A DNA stretch of 64,000 nucleotides from Burkholderia sp. (GTDB lineage Bacteria > Pseudomonadota > Gammaproteobacteria > Burkholderiales > Burkholderiaceae), in the NCBI GenBank assembly GCA_030151225.1, contig JASLEG010000068.1:91336-155335 (forward strand). The letters run 5' to 3'. A model generated the notes under the pieces. The model had not been told where the DNA came from, made no database searches, and saw nothing but the letters and a program-made list of their open reading frames with translations. Each line of letters starts with the position of its first letter. Within the stretch, counting starts at the first letter, position 1. The position numbers were made by a program, and so were the translations under genes. Shown here piece after piece: positions 17,904 to 28,938 of this stretch.

Positions 17904-20477
17904 TCACATCGCGAACGGCCGGAACACCGGGCTCGCCCAGCCGCGGCCCGAGCGCGGCGGGGCCGGCGACATGGGCACGCCGCCGTACACCACCGAGCCG
18001 TCGGCTTCCTGATAGCGCAGCCACGCCACCGCATCCGTCTCGCCCACCGGCGCCTGCGCGTAGTCGCACACGCCTTGCGGAAACACGAGATTCAGCTCGT
18101 ACCACTGCGCGTCGGTGAACTGGCCGGCCGGGTAGTCGCCGCGGTCCAGCGGCTTCAGGCGGCACTTGTTGGCGAGCGTCGCGATGTCGTCGCCGGCGAT
18201 CATGCGCGGCGTCTGGAACACCGGCGCGACGTCGCCCGCGCACAGCTTGCCGGCCACGAAGGTGCCCTTGCCGTTCCAGCAGCCGTCCGCCGCCTGCGCC
18301 GGGCGATGCGCGGCCAGCTTGCGCGCCAGCGGCTCGGTGCCGCGATCGGCCTCCACCGCGCCGAGCCACTGGTCGAGCATGCGGAACGCGGTGCCGACGC
18401 AGGCCCGATCGGCGACCAGCGGCGCCGGCCCTTCCCAGATCGTGTGGTTGTCGTGAGCCCCGAACCGCCGGTCCAGCCGCGCGCGCATCGCGAATGCCCG
18501 GAACGTGTCGTGGGCGCCCAGGTTCGCGCCGGTCAGCACGGCGGGATCCTCGCTCACGAGCCTGGCGGCGCCGGCCAGCGCGGGCGCGAGCAGCCCGGAG
18601 ACCTTGCTCGCGAGCGGCGCGGCATCGGCGGCCAGCTTGCCGAGATCCGCGTCGAGCGCGCCGCCCGCGCCGTTCGGCCCGACGCAATCGACGATCGGCG
18701 TGTCGGCCAGATGGTTCGCCACGTTGATCGCGCCGCTGCGATAGGCGCGCGACACGGCCAGCTCGCTGGCCACCGTGCGTCCCGGCGCGGGCTTGCCGTC
18801 CACGTCGATGCCGCCCACGTAGCGGTTCAGATCGATGAAGCGCTCGGCGTCGATCAGGCTGTTCTGCAGGGCCCACCAGCCGTATTGCACGCCGACGTTG
18901 TCGTACGGCGCAGCGGCGAAGCCGTGCCCGACGGCGGCCTCGTTGCGGCTCCAGACCGGCTGCGCACGCGGGCCGAACAGGTTCAGGTTCAGATCGGCGA
19001 TCGAGCAGCGCGCGCCGGCCGGATTGTGCTCGCCGTACAGGCGCGCCTTGTCCGCGATCTCGCAGGCCGGATTGGCCGGATCGATCGCCGGGAAATAGGC
19101 CTGGCGATACACCAGCAGGTTGGCGAGCGTCGAGACGTCGATCGATGCGGCCGACCTGGCCGCCACTGCCGACCCGGCCGACGCATCGGCCTGCGGATCC
19201 CGGCGCACGCCGCCCGCGATGGCCGCGCGCTGCAGCGCGGTCCAGACCGGGCGCTGCGGCCGGTCGCGCTCGAAGTACTGCAGGAGCGCCGCGTGATCGG
19301 CCACCTGGGTGGCGGTGCTCCAGGCGTCGGGAAACGAGCAGGTCGCGACCAGCGCCTGATAGATGCCGGGGTAGGCGTTCTGCACCGACTGCTCGGCCAG
19401 CGAGCCGCCCGAGCAGCCGTAGCCGATCGTGTAGCGCAGCAGGCCGTAATGGTCGATCAGATGCTGGCGCGCGATCACCAGCGATTCGGCCTGATTCGCC
19501 ACGTTGCAGTCCACGCCGCTGTTCGCCTGCGCGGTGGACATCACCGCGTAGCCCGACGCCAGGGCCAGATAGGCCGGATCCTGCTCGCCCCCCACCCCGG
19601 CCTCGATGCCCACCATGCGGATCAGGGCGACGATGCCGCCGGGCAGGCCCGGCAACACCGAGGGCGCACGGCTCGCCCTGAACGACGTGCCGCACAGCGC
19701 GCCGTGCGTGATCAGCAGCTTGTGATTGAACTGCGCCTGCGGCGCGGCCGCGCTCCACGGCATGCCGGGCTGGTAGAGCGTGGCGATCTGATACTGGTTG
19801 CGGGCGAGATGGCCGGTCTCCACCCGCACCACGAACGGCACCGTCACACCGCGATCCGTGGTGACCTCGGCCACGTCGCGCGCGGGCGCGAGCGGATCGT
19901 AGGGCTGGAAGCCCGGCTTCGCGGGATCGCTCGACCGGTACACCCAGCTGAAGCTCGGCGGCTGATTGCAATCGGCGTCGATCGCGCCGGGCTGACAGGT
20001 CCACGGCTGCACCTGCGGGCCGGCGAACAGCGGGCCGCCCGCGCGATGGTTCACGATCTCGATGGTGCTGCGCGGCACCGACGGGCCCTCCACGCTCAGC
20101 GTGTTGCGGCCCGGCGTCATGCCGCCGACGAGGCCGAGGTAACGCCCCTCGCCGGACATCGCGAACGCCGCGCGCACGTCGTGCACGCCGTTCAGGGAGA
20201 TGAACAGGATGCGCGGGTCGACGCCGGCCGGCGCCGTGACCTCGACCAGCGCCTCGCCGCCGCTGACCAGATCGGCGCGATTCGACAGCACCTCGATCGC
20301 GGCGCGCGCGGGGGCGTCCGAGCGGGCGACGGCGGACGGCGTGGCGCCGGCGCTGCCCGCCGGTGACGCACCGCCGCCATCGTCGCCGCCACCGCAGCCG
20401 GTCAGCGAGGTCGCCAGCAGCCAGACCATCCACACGCCGGCGATCCAGCCGATCGTGTTCGTCGGTTTCGATGTCAT
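17904..20477 (-). CDS. Large outer-membrane or periplasmic lipoprotein with hydrolase-like core (DUF6351-type)
   Basis: 857 residues. A lipoprotein signal ends in the lipobox LTGC, followed by a Gly/Asp-rich linker. A segment GYGCSGGSLAEQ has the G-x-S-x-G shape of serine hydrolases, and the long cysteine-containing insert (QPWTCQPGAIDADCNQPPSF) is typical of the DUF6351 group, which resembles tannase and polyhydroxybutyrate-oligomer hydrolases. Family assignment is from memory of its pattern. GGAGG precedes the ATG. It follows the other lipoprotein gene by only 12 bp, so they form an operon. Confidence 0.75.
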   Translation of the reverse strand: MTSKPTNTIGWIAGVWMVWLLATSLTGCGGGDDGGGASPAGSAGATPSAVARSDAPARAAIEVLSNRADLVSGGEALVEVTAPAGVDPRILFISLNGVHDVRAAFAMSGEGRYLGLVGGMTPGRNTLSVEGPSVPRSTIEIVNHRAGGPLFAGPQVQPWTCQPGAIDADCNQPPSFSWVYRSSDPAKPGFQPYDPLAPARDVAEVTTDRGVTVPFVVRVETGHLARNQYQIATLYQPGMPWSAAAPQAQFNHKLLITHGALCGTSFRASRAPSVLPGLPGGIVALIRMVGIEAGVGGEQDPAYLALASGYAVMSTAQANSGVDCNVANQAESLVIARQHLIDHYGLLRYTIGYGCSGGSLAEQSVQNAYPGIYQALVATCSFPDAWSTATQVADHAALLQYFERDRPQRPVWTALQRAAIAGGVRRDPQADASAGSAVAARSAASIDVSTLANLLVYRQAYFPAIDPANPACEIADKARLYGEHNPAGARCSIADLNLNLFGPRAQPVWSRNEAAVGHGFAAAPYDNVGVQYGWWALQNSLIDAERFIDLNRYVGGIDVDGKPAPGRTVASELAVSRAYRSGAINVANHLADTPIVDCVGPNGAGGALDADLGKLAADAAPLASKVSGLLAPALAGAARLVSEDPAVLTGANLGAHDTFRAFAMRARLDRRFGAHDNHTIWEGPAPLVADRACVGTAFRMLDQWLGAVEADRGTEPLARKLAAHRPAQAADGCWNGKGTFVAGKLCAGDVAPVFQTPRMIAGDDIATLANKCRLKPLDRGDYPAGQFTDAQWYELNLVFPQGVCDYAQAPVGETDAVAWLRYQEADGSVVYGGVPMSPAPPRSGRGWASPVFRPFAM

Positions 20478-20489
20478 GTGTGCCTCCGC

Positions 20490-22367
20490 TCAGTTGCCGA
20501 CCCGCGCGCCCACGCCGAAATACGGCGCCGACGGTGCGGTGTCGATGTTCGGCGCGATGCCGAAGGTGGTGGACGACGTGGCCGGGCCGCCGTTCATCGC
20601 GCCGTCGATCAGCGCGACGTACAGGCCGCCGGCGGCGATCAGATGCCCGTGAGCGGCGCCCGCCTGCCCCGCCACGATCTGCCACGGCCCCGGCGTGCCG
20701 GCGTGACGATCGAGCATCAGGGAATCCTCCGGACGCTGCGAGGCGAGCGCGGAAAACAGCCCCGCCTCGCCCTTGAAGGTCGCCGTGGTGTACTTGAAAT
20801 TCGAATCCGCGCCGACGTAGGTGCCGTCGAGTGGGTCGGCAGCCCGGGCGCGTCGCGCGGCGAGCACCGCGATGCCGGATTCGTCGTCGATCCGGGCATC
20901 GGCATAGCCTTGCGCGGCCGTGCCGAGGCTCACCGCGCCGGTCCGCACGATCAGCGCAATCGTCGCGCCGTTCAGGCGGCCCAGCACCATGTGCGCCGTG
21001 GCCGACGGCTCGGCCGGCATTCGCCTGGCCACGTCGAACAGCGGTGCCAGCTGCTTCAGGTAGCCGCCGAGTTTTTCCATGTTCTGGCCGAGCGTGGCGT
21101 CCCATGCCTTCAAGTCCTGATGCTTGCCGGCCAGCATTGTCTCGACCGACGACAACGAAGCGGCCACCCCTTCGAGCATCACGGGATCGAGCGGCACGCT
21201 GAACGGCCGGCCGATGCGCGGTGCGCCCGCGCTGTCGAAATAGCCGTTCGGGCCGGCTTGCCAGCGCGCGCCCGTGGTCAGGCAACGCGATGTGCCGTGA
21301 CAGTTGCCGTCCACGTCGAAGGTTTCCACCGTCGTCGCGCCGCGGGTGGCGTGGTTGCCCGACGGCGTCGCGTGGTAGAGCAGCCCGTCGTAGGTGCCCG
21401 GCAGTTGGGACAGGTCGTTCGTGGTGCTGGAGAAACCGAGAAACGGATAGAAATCGACGTGCCGCCGCTCGATCGCGCCGATCGGCATCGACACGATCTG
21501 CTCGGCGCTCGGGCCGATCAGCTTCTGCAGCATGTCGCGCACGCCGTGCGTCTTCAGATCCGTGAGCACCGAGACGATCCGCTGGCGAGTTGCGCGGTCG
21601 ATGCCGATCTCGTCGAGCCTGGGCCCGACGGAATACCAGCCCGTCCAGGCCGTCAAGCTCATCCAGCTATTCCAACTGTTCGCGTCCACCGCTCGAAAGG
21701 CTTCGATGATGTTGTCCAGCACCGCCGTGTCACCGAGCATCGCCACCAGGCCCTGGAAGCCCGGGTTGCTCCGGATCACGCGCATCATCGGCTGGCCGTC
21801 GTAACGCAGCGTCGCGCCGGGGATCCCGCCGCCCGCCACGCCGAAGCCGATGAAGACGGTCGGAGGGTTGTCGCGATTGAAGTCGGCATCGGTCGTGTAG
21901 GCCGGGCCGGGCTGCCCGGCTTGCGTGCTGCCCGGTTGCAGCACGAAGGCGCAGCGCGCCTGCTCCTCGGTCGGCAGGCTGCCGGCCGGCGGATGCGCGA
22001 CGCGCCCCGTGATCGTGATGCCGGCGCGGGTGGGCGCCACCTCGCCGGGCACCCGTGGCACCGGCGATTCGAGCCAGGTGAGGCGATAGGTCATGGCGAG
22101 CGCGTCGATGCGCAGGCGCACGATCTCGCCGCTGCCGGCACCACCCAGATAGGTATCCTTCGCAATCTCGGGGTCGGCGGGGCACAACGCGGCAGCGGTG
22201 GCACGTCGGCCCTGCGGCGGTGGGCCATGCGGGCCACAGCCCTGGGGGCTGCACTGTGGCACGGCGATCCTCGCCGGCCCGCTGCCGCCACCATCGTCAC
22301 CGCCACAGGCGGCCAGCATGGCGGCCAGGCACAGGGCCGCCACCGTCAGGCATTTGAGGTACGACAT
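20490..22367 (-). CDS. Lipoprotein of unknown function (possibly DUF2957)
   Basis: 625 residues with a lipoprotein signal ending MLAAC and a Gly/Asp/Ser linker like its downstream partner. It has no catalytic motif that I recognise. The later part (YVGADSNFKYTTATFKG; GGLYVALIDGAMNGGP) looks like an all-beta repeat region, consistent with Burkholderia DUF2957 lipoproteins, but that match is tentative. The start at 22367 is preferred to a frame reaching 22808 because the signal peptide begins there and GGAGA lies 6 bases upstream. A striking operator-like repeat array lies just upstream. Confidence 0.75.
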   Translation of the reverse strand: MSYLKCLTVAALCLAAMLAACGGDDGGGSGPARIAVPQCSPQGCGPHGPPPQGRRATAAALCPADPEIAKDTYLGGAGSGEIVRLRIDALAMTYRLTWLESPVPRVPGEVAPTRAGITITGRVAHPPAGSLPTEEQARCAFVLQPGSTQAGQPGPAYTTDADFNRDNPPTVFIGFGVAGGGIPGATLRYDGQPMMRVIRSNPGFQGLVAMLGDTAVLDNIIEAFRAVDANSWNSWMSLTAWTGWYSVGPRLDEIGIDRATRQRIVSVLTDLKTHGVRDMLQKLIGPSAEQIVSMPIGAIERRHVDFYPFLGFSSTTNDLSQLPGTYDGLLYHATPSGNHATRGATTVETFDVDGNCHGTSRCLTTGARWQAGPNGYFDSAGAPRIGRPFSVPLDPVMLEGVAASLSSVETMLAGKHQDLKAWDATLGQNMEKLGGYLKQLAPLFDVARRMPAEPSATAHMVLGRLNGATIALIVRTGAVSLGTAAQGYADARIDDESGIAVLAARRARAADPLDGTYVGADSNFKYTTATFKGEAGLFSALASQRPEDSLMLDRHAGTPGPWQIVAGQAGAAHGHLIAAGGLYVALIDGAMNGGPATSSTTFGIAPNIDTAPSAPYFGVGARVGN

Positions 22368-22378
22368 GCCGGGTCTCC

Positions 22379-22405
22379 ATTTCGTTATTGATTTCGTGAC
22401 GAAAT
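22379..22405. promoter_or_regulatory. ATTTCGT repeat array upstream of lipoprotein operon
   Basis: ATTTCGT occurs at 22379-22385 and again 12 bp on at 22391-22397, where it forms a perfect palindrome with ACGAAAT (22399-22405) around one G. It begins 11 bp before the lipoprotein start, a position suited to a repressor site. The binding protein is unknown. Confidence 0.5.
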
Positions 22406-22563
22406 TAGCAACGATGCCGATCGGTGTGTGTCGACGAATGTGGAGATATGTGGCGATGTCTCGCGTGGAGATTTGCGGGGTGCGTCGCCGTGCGAGCGGG
22501 GCTTCGCCAGGACGACAAAACTGGACAGACAGACAGGTTCGGCAACAGACCGACGGCGAACGG

Positions 22564-23751
22564 TCACGGCTCCGACGGCGCGTCGTCCGGCTCCGGCGCG
22601 TCCGCGGCACCTGGCGCAGGTATCGGTGCCGTGTGCCTTCGCACCGGATGCCGCGGCTTCCGGTGACGAACGCGCGCCCGCGCCGGCGGCTCCGCCTGCA
22701 GTGCGCCGGGCCGGGCCAGCGTCGCCTCGGGTATCCGGTCCGGCTCCATCCGCTGCGTCCACGGCGACACCGCATCGGACACCACGAGCACGCCGACGAA
22801 GATCGCAAACCGCACCGCCCACCGCCGACGCCGCGCGCGATTCGGGCGCGGCAGCGCGGATGGCACGCGCATCGGCATCGACTCGATCGGCGATTCCTGC
22901 ACGTCGGGCAACGGCACCGGTGGCGGCACCAGCGAATCCGAACGCGCCGGCACCACGATCACGGCGGCGTCCCGCGCCGCCCGCCGCTCCCGCTCCTGCG
23001 CCAACACCGTCCGAATCGCCTCCTTCGCCTGTTCCAGCGAGCAGGCGAAGAACTCGCGATATCGATTGACTCGGAACGCATCCAGCAGCGCATGCACTTC
23101 CGTCTCGGCATCGAACGCCAGTTCGAAACGCTGTGAATACAGCGCATCGAATCGTTGCGGCACGCCGCGCGTTTCGCGCCACCTGCCCGCCGAGGAATAC
23201 AGCTCGTTGCGACGTGCCTCGACGCCGATACTCGTATAACCGATTTTCAGCAGGGGCTGATTGCCGTCGTGATAGACCCCATTGCCGAACACGTAAATCC
23301 AGCCCGGCTTTTCATTGCGATGGCGCAAACGCAGCGCCTGCATGTCGCGCTCCGTTTCACCCGCCGGCGGGTGGCCATTGCCGACATTCGCCGCGCCGGG
23401 CAGCGGCGGAATCGGCAAAACGCCCAGGTCGCGCATGGCCTGCTCGAGCGCCGCAATCGCCACGTCCGGCGGGCAGACGAAAAAGTCCCGCTTCCCGTTG
23501 CCGGGATTCAGGCGCTGGGCCGCGAGGCTCGCCTGCGCGCGCAGCACCGCGGCCCGGGCATGACGCACCGTCGCCTGATACGCCACCTCGAACGGAAACG
23601 GAACCCCGGTCACATAGAGCTGCTGCAGGCACGCAGCCATCGGCATCGCGGTGAAGCCGACCTTGACGACCGGCATTCCCTTCAGGCGATATCCCCGATT
23701 GGTCAGCACATAAACGATTGCGGAACTCAAGCACGCATCCCCGTTATTCAT
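22564..23751 (-). CDS. Membrane-anchored protein with two T5orf172 (GIY-YIG-like) domains
   Basis: 395 residues. Two domains of the T5orf172/Mug113 type, relatives of GIY-YIG nucleases, are arranged in tandem: residues 12-95 (IVYVLTNRG...VVKVGFT) and 151-240 (IYVFGNG...LLKIGYTS). The second keeps Glu218 and His220 (AETEVHALLDAFR) and the closing YREFF. The first has lost the equivalent acidic residue (VLRAQASLAAQR), so only the second may be catalytic. A single membrane helix follows at 311-328 after a basic run, then a proline-rich, basic tail. Function unknown; a DNA-processing or defence role is only a guess. It is divergent from another orphan membrane protein. Confidence 0.75.
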   Translation of the reverse strand: MNNGDACLSSAIVYVLTNRGYRLKGMPVVKVGFTAMPMAACLQQLYVTGVPFPFEVAYQATVRHARAAVLRAQASLAAQRLNPGNGKRDFFVCPPDVAIAALEQAMRDLGVLPIPPLPGAANVGNGHPPAGETERDMQALRLRHRNEKPGWIYVFGNGVYHDGNQPLLKIGYTSIGVEARRNELYSSAGRWRETRGVPQRFDALYSQRFELAFDAETEVHALLDAFRVNRYREFFACSLEQAKEAIRTVLAQERERRAARDAAVIVVPARSDSLVPPPVPLPDVQESPIESMPMRVPSALPRPNRARRRRWAVRFAIFVGVLVVSDAVSPWTQRMEPDRIPEATLARPGALQAEPPARARVRHRKPRHPVRRHTAPIPAPGAADAPEPDDAPSEP

Positions 23752-23912
23752 TTCGCGCGGGAATCGTATCGCAGTCCACGTGCTTCACGACATAGCTTTC
23801 GCTCGAAAATCGCGATTCATCCGCCTCCCGTTTCAAGACAAAATGAATCATCGGCGCGATTGCCGCGATGCTATATTCGCGACTCCCTTTCCGCGACGCA
23901 TTCGGCACCGAC

Positions 23913-25058
23913 ATGAACCCGATCCCGCTCGATCCGAGTGCCGCCCCGATCTTCGGCATCGCCGGGTTCTGCATCGCGCTGCTCGTCTCGGTCGAGCTCC
24001 TGATCGTGATTCACGACCGCGCGATCCGCAGCTATCCGATGACGTGGGCGCTCTGGTTCATCGTCACGTCGATCGCCGCCGCCGAGCAACTGCGAGCCGG
24101 CGCCGGGGCCCCGGCCTGGTACGCCACGGCGATCGCCTGCGGGTGCCTCGTCAATGGACTGCGCACCGTGCGCCGCGAGGATCGCGACCGCACCCGGGCC
24201 GACTGGCCGTTTCTCGGCATGGCGATCGTCGCCGTGCCGCTCTGGCTGCTGACCGATGCGCCGATGCTCTGCGTCGGCCTGCTGGCGCTGGCCAACCTGG
24301 CGAGCCTGGCGTGGTCGCCGCGCAATGCACGTCAGGCCGGCCATGACGCGGCGCTCGCCCTGAATGCCGCGCTCGTGGTGCTGGCTGCGCTGTCGCTGCG
24401 CAGCGGGCCGGTGTCGATGGCGCTGGCGCCCGCCGTCGCCATCCTGGCCGGGCTGATCCTGAGCCTCGTTCCGCTGACGCTGCGGCCGCGACGCCGCTCG
24501 CGCACCTCCACCGTCTCCGGGGCCGACATGCAGGCACGCTGGCAACGCTATCTTTACGAATCCCACCCGGAGGCGCAGCTGCGCGCGTGGGCCAAACGGC
24601 TCGCCCTGTTCCGCTTCTTCCGCGCTTACGGGGGCCACGCCGGCGACGGCGACGCGCTGGTCGTGGTGTACCGATACGCATCGACCGACGATCTCGAGGC
24701 CCTGATGGCGTCGCTCGGCATCGTGCTGCAGCGCTACGCCGAACCGCCGCCGCAGGCCGAGCGCGGCGTGACGTACACGGGGGCGCAGATGGCGCGATTC
24801 CCGCCGCTGATCCCGGATTCGACCTGGCTCCGGCAGCCCGGCCACACCCGCATCGGCGGCCGTCCGGCGGTCGTCTGGTGCAGCCGGGACACGGTCACGA
24901 TCTCGGTCGCGTCCGGCTACGACGTGACCGAAGACGACGTGCGCAACGCCGAAGCGATCGAGGCGGTACTCGCCAAGGTGACGCACGAACGGATCGACCC
25001 GCCCCAGGACAATGCCCACTACATCTGTCCGAAGTTCTACCCCGAGTTCTTCCGGTAA
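23913..25058 (+). CDS. Uncharacterised multi-helix membrane protein
   Basis: 381 residues from ATG 23913. About seven hydrophobic segments fill residues 10-195. A basic stretch (RPRRRSRTS) then leads to a soluble C-terminal part of about 180 residues, with an alpha/beta pattern (GDALVVVYRYASTDDLEALMASLG) and a closing cysteine near CPKFYPEFF. I do not recognise a family. The alternative start is ATG 23868; neither has a convincing Shine-Dalgarno. It is divergent from the T5orf172 protein gene 161 bp away and convergent with groEL across a shared terminator. Confidence 0.65.
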   Translation: MNPIPLDPSAAPIFGIAGFCIALLVSVELLIVIHDRAIRSYPMTWALWFIVTSIAAAEQLRAGAGAPAWYATAIACGCLVNGLRTVRREDRDRTRADWPFLGMAIVAVPLWLLTDAPMLCVGLLALANLASLAWSPRNARQAGHDAALALNAALVVLAALSLRSGPVSMALAPAVAILAGLILSLVPLTLRPRRRSRTSTVSGADMQARWQRYLYESHPEAQLRAWAKRLALFRFFRAYGGHAGDGDALVVVYRYASTDDLEALMASLGIVLQRYAEPPPQAERGVTYTGAQMARFPPLIPDSTWLRQPGHTRIGGRPAVVWCSRDTVTISVASGYDVTEDDVRNAEAIEAVLAKVTHERIDPPQDNAHYICPKFYPEFFR

Positions 25059-25065
25059 ACGGAAC

Positions 25066-25088
25066 AAGGCCGGCAAGCCGCCGGCCTT
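25066..25088. terminator. Bidirectional terminator between membrane-protein gene and groEL
   Basis: A perfect 9-bp stem AAGGCCGGC (25066-25074) / GCCGGCCTT (25080-25088) with a 5-base loop lies 7 bp past the rightward stop and 28 bp past the groEL stop. Short T/A tracts flank both sides. Confidence 0.75.
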
Positions 25089-25115
25089 TCCCGCTCGAAT
25101 CGACCAACGCGCGGA

Positions 25116-26753
<1,638 letters not shown>

Positions 26754-26771
26754 GTTGTGGATTCCTCAGGT

Positions 26772-27062
26772 TCAGACGTTGACCACGGCGACGACATCTT
26801 CCTCGCGCAGCACCAGCAGCTCGTCGCCGTTGACCTTCACGGTCTGGCCGGCGTACTTGCCGAACAGCACGCGGTCGCCGGTCTTCAGGTCGGGTTCGAT
26901 GCGCTTGCCGTCGTTGTCGCGGCGGCCGGGGCCGACGGCGATCACTTCGCCCTGGTCGGGCTTCTCGGCGGCGCTGTCGGGCAGCACGATGCCGGAGGCG
27001 GTTCTGGTTTCCTGGTCGAGTCGTTTCACGATCACGCGATCGTGCAGCGGGCGAAGACTCAT
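26772..27062 (-). CDS. groES: Co-chaperonin GroES (10 kDa)
   Basis: 96 residues, full length. The N-terminal MSLRPLHDRVIVKRLD and the mobile loop ETRTASGIVLPDSAAEKP that binds GroEL are clear. The start at 27062 follows GAGAGGAA; a frame extended to 27161 would run through the CIRCE operator and is rejected. It is cotranscribed with groEL 18 bp downstream. Confidence 0.97.
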   Translation of the reverse strand: MSLRPLHDRVIVKRLDQETRTASGIVLPDSAAEKPDQGEVIAVGPGRRDNDGKRIEPDLKTGDRVLFGKYAGQTVKVNGDELLVLREEDVVAVVNV

Positions 27063-27096
27063 CGTTGCGTTCCTCTCGTCATGGATGTCGTCGGGT

Positions 27097-27123
27097 CTGG
27101 CACTCGCCGGTTGCGAGTGCTGA
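27097..27123 (-). promoter_or_regulatory. CIRCE operator (HrcA-binding) of groES-groEL
   Basis: On the minus strand it reads TCAGCACTC-N9-GAGTGCCAG, matching the CIRCE consensus TTAGCACTC-N9-GAGTGCTAA with the exact 9-base spacer. It lies 34 bp upstream of the groES ATG. CIRCE is bound by HrcA at normal temperature and released on heat shock. Confidence 0.9.
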
Positions 27124-27131
27124 TGAAGGCC

Positions 27132-27161
27132 AGTATAAAAACGGCCCGTGCGACGATCCAA
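27132..27161 (-). promoter_or_regulatory. Vegetative promoter of groES-groEL
   Basis: Minus strand: -35 TTGGAT (27156-27161), an 18-bp spacer, and -10 TATACT (27132-27137). Transcription would start close to the CIRCE element, so HrcA binding would block it. Confidence 0.65.
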
Positions 27162-27231
27162 TAACGGATACGCGGAAGCTTATGAGGGGAAGCGGGAATC
27201 GATATCGCGCGAGGCGGCAGGAAGGGAAAGC

Positions 27232-27255
27232 GGCGAGCGCCGGGCGGCGCTCGCC
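27232..27255 (-). terminator. Terminator of the second aldo/keto reductase gene
   Basis: A perfect 10-bp stem GGCGAGCGCC (27232-27241) / GGCGCTCGCC (27246-27255) with loop GGGC lies 38 bp past the stop. The minus strand continues GCTTTCCCTTCC, a pyrimidine run. Confidence 0.65.
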
Positions 27256-27276
27256 TGAACCGGCAGGAATCCGCCC

Positions 27277-27293
27277 GTGATTCAGGCCGTGAT

Positions 27294-27300
<7 letters not shown>
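27277..27300. repeat. 12-bp tandem duplication at the reductase stop codon
   Basis: GTGATTCAGGCC occurs twice head to tail (27277-27288 and 27289-27300). Each copy contains the minus-strand TGA, so the reductase gene carries a duplicated stop region. A slippage duplication is likely. Confidence 0.7.
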
Positions 27301-28277
<977 letters not shown>

Positions 28278-28584
28278 GTCTGCCTCGCTCTATGGGGATG
28301 AAGGGGGGGAAAGGCTCGCGTGCCGGCGGCCGGGGCGCATCGACAGCAAGACGTAAGCCGCGTCGCGTGACGCATCGATCCCGCGCATCATGCACGAATC
28401 CGCGCCGGCCTGCGCCGGGGCGAACCGATGCGGAGCGCTCGCGAACTCGCGTGGCGGCGCCCATTCCGGTGCACGGCGGCGCCGTGTTACCCTGCCAGCG
28501 CCCGCCGCCGGAGACGCGCGCGGGCCGCATCGCCCCTGCCTTGCCCTTCGTCCAATACAACGACATCGAACCGCCCAAAACAAC
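28278..28584. other. Intergenic region without recognisable content
   Basis: This 307-bp gap separates the divergent aldo/keto reductase and DUF1304 genes. It is GC-rich with no clear promoter hexamers, repeats or gene. The frames crossing it are extensions of the DUF1304 frame and have no homology. Confidence 0.5.
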
Positions 28585-28938
28585 ATGATCGCCAATATCC
28601 TGGTCGGACTGGTTGCCCTGATTCACGTCTACATCGTGGTGCTGGAAATGTTCCTGTGGACCACGCCCAGAGGCCGGCGCACCTTCGGGCTGACGGCCGA
28701 ATTCGCGCAGCAGACGCGCGTGCTGGCCGCCAACCAGGGCCTCTACAACGGCTTCCTCGCCACGGGCCTGATCGTCGGCCTGCTGTCGCCCTTCAACGGC
28801 TACGCGTTCAAGCTGTTCTTCCTGATCTGCGTGATCGTGGCCGGCGTGTTCGGCGCGGCCACGGCCAGCCGCCGCATCCTGTACGTACAGGCGCTGCCGG
28901 CCGTGCTCGCGCTGATCGCACTGCTGATCAAGGTCTGA
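28585..28938 (+). CDS. DUF1304 family membrane protein
   Basis: 117-residue inner-membrane protein with four hydrophobic segments. The family pattern HVYIVVLEMFLWTTPRGRRTFG near the start (here split across residues 13-34) and LAANQGLYNGFLA in the middle are present. Function is not established. The ATG at 28585 has a poor Shine-Dalgarno. Its 3' end overlaps that of the convergent epimerase gene by 11 bp. Confidence 0.83.
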   Translation: MIANILVGLVALIHVYIVVLEMFLWTTPRGRRTFGLTAEFAQQTRVLAANQGLYNGFLATGLIVGLLSPFNGYAFKLFFLICVIVAGVFGAATASRRILYVQALPAVLALIALLIKV

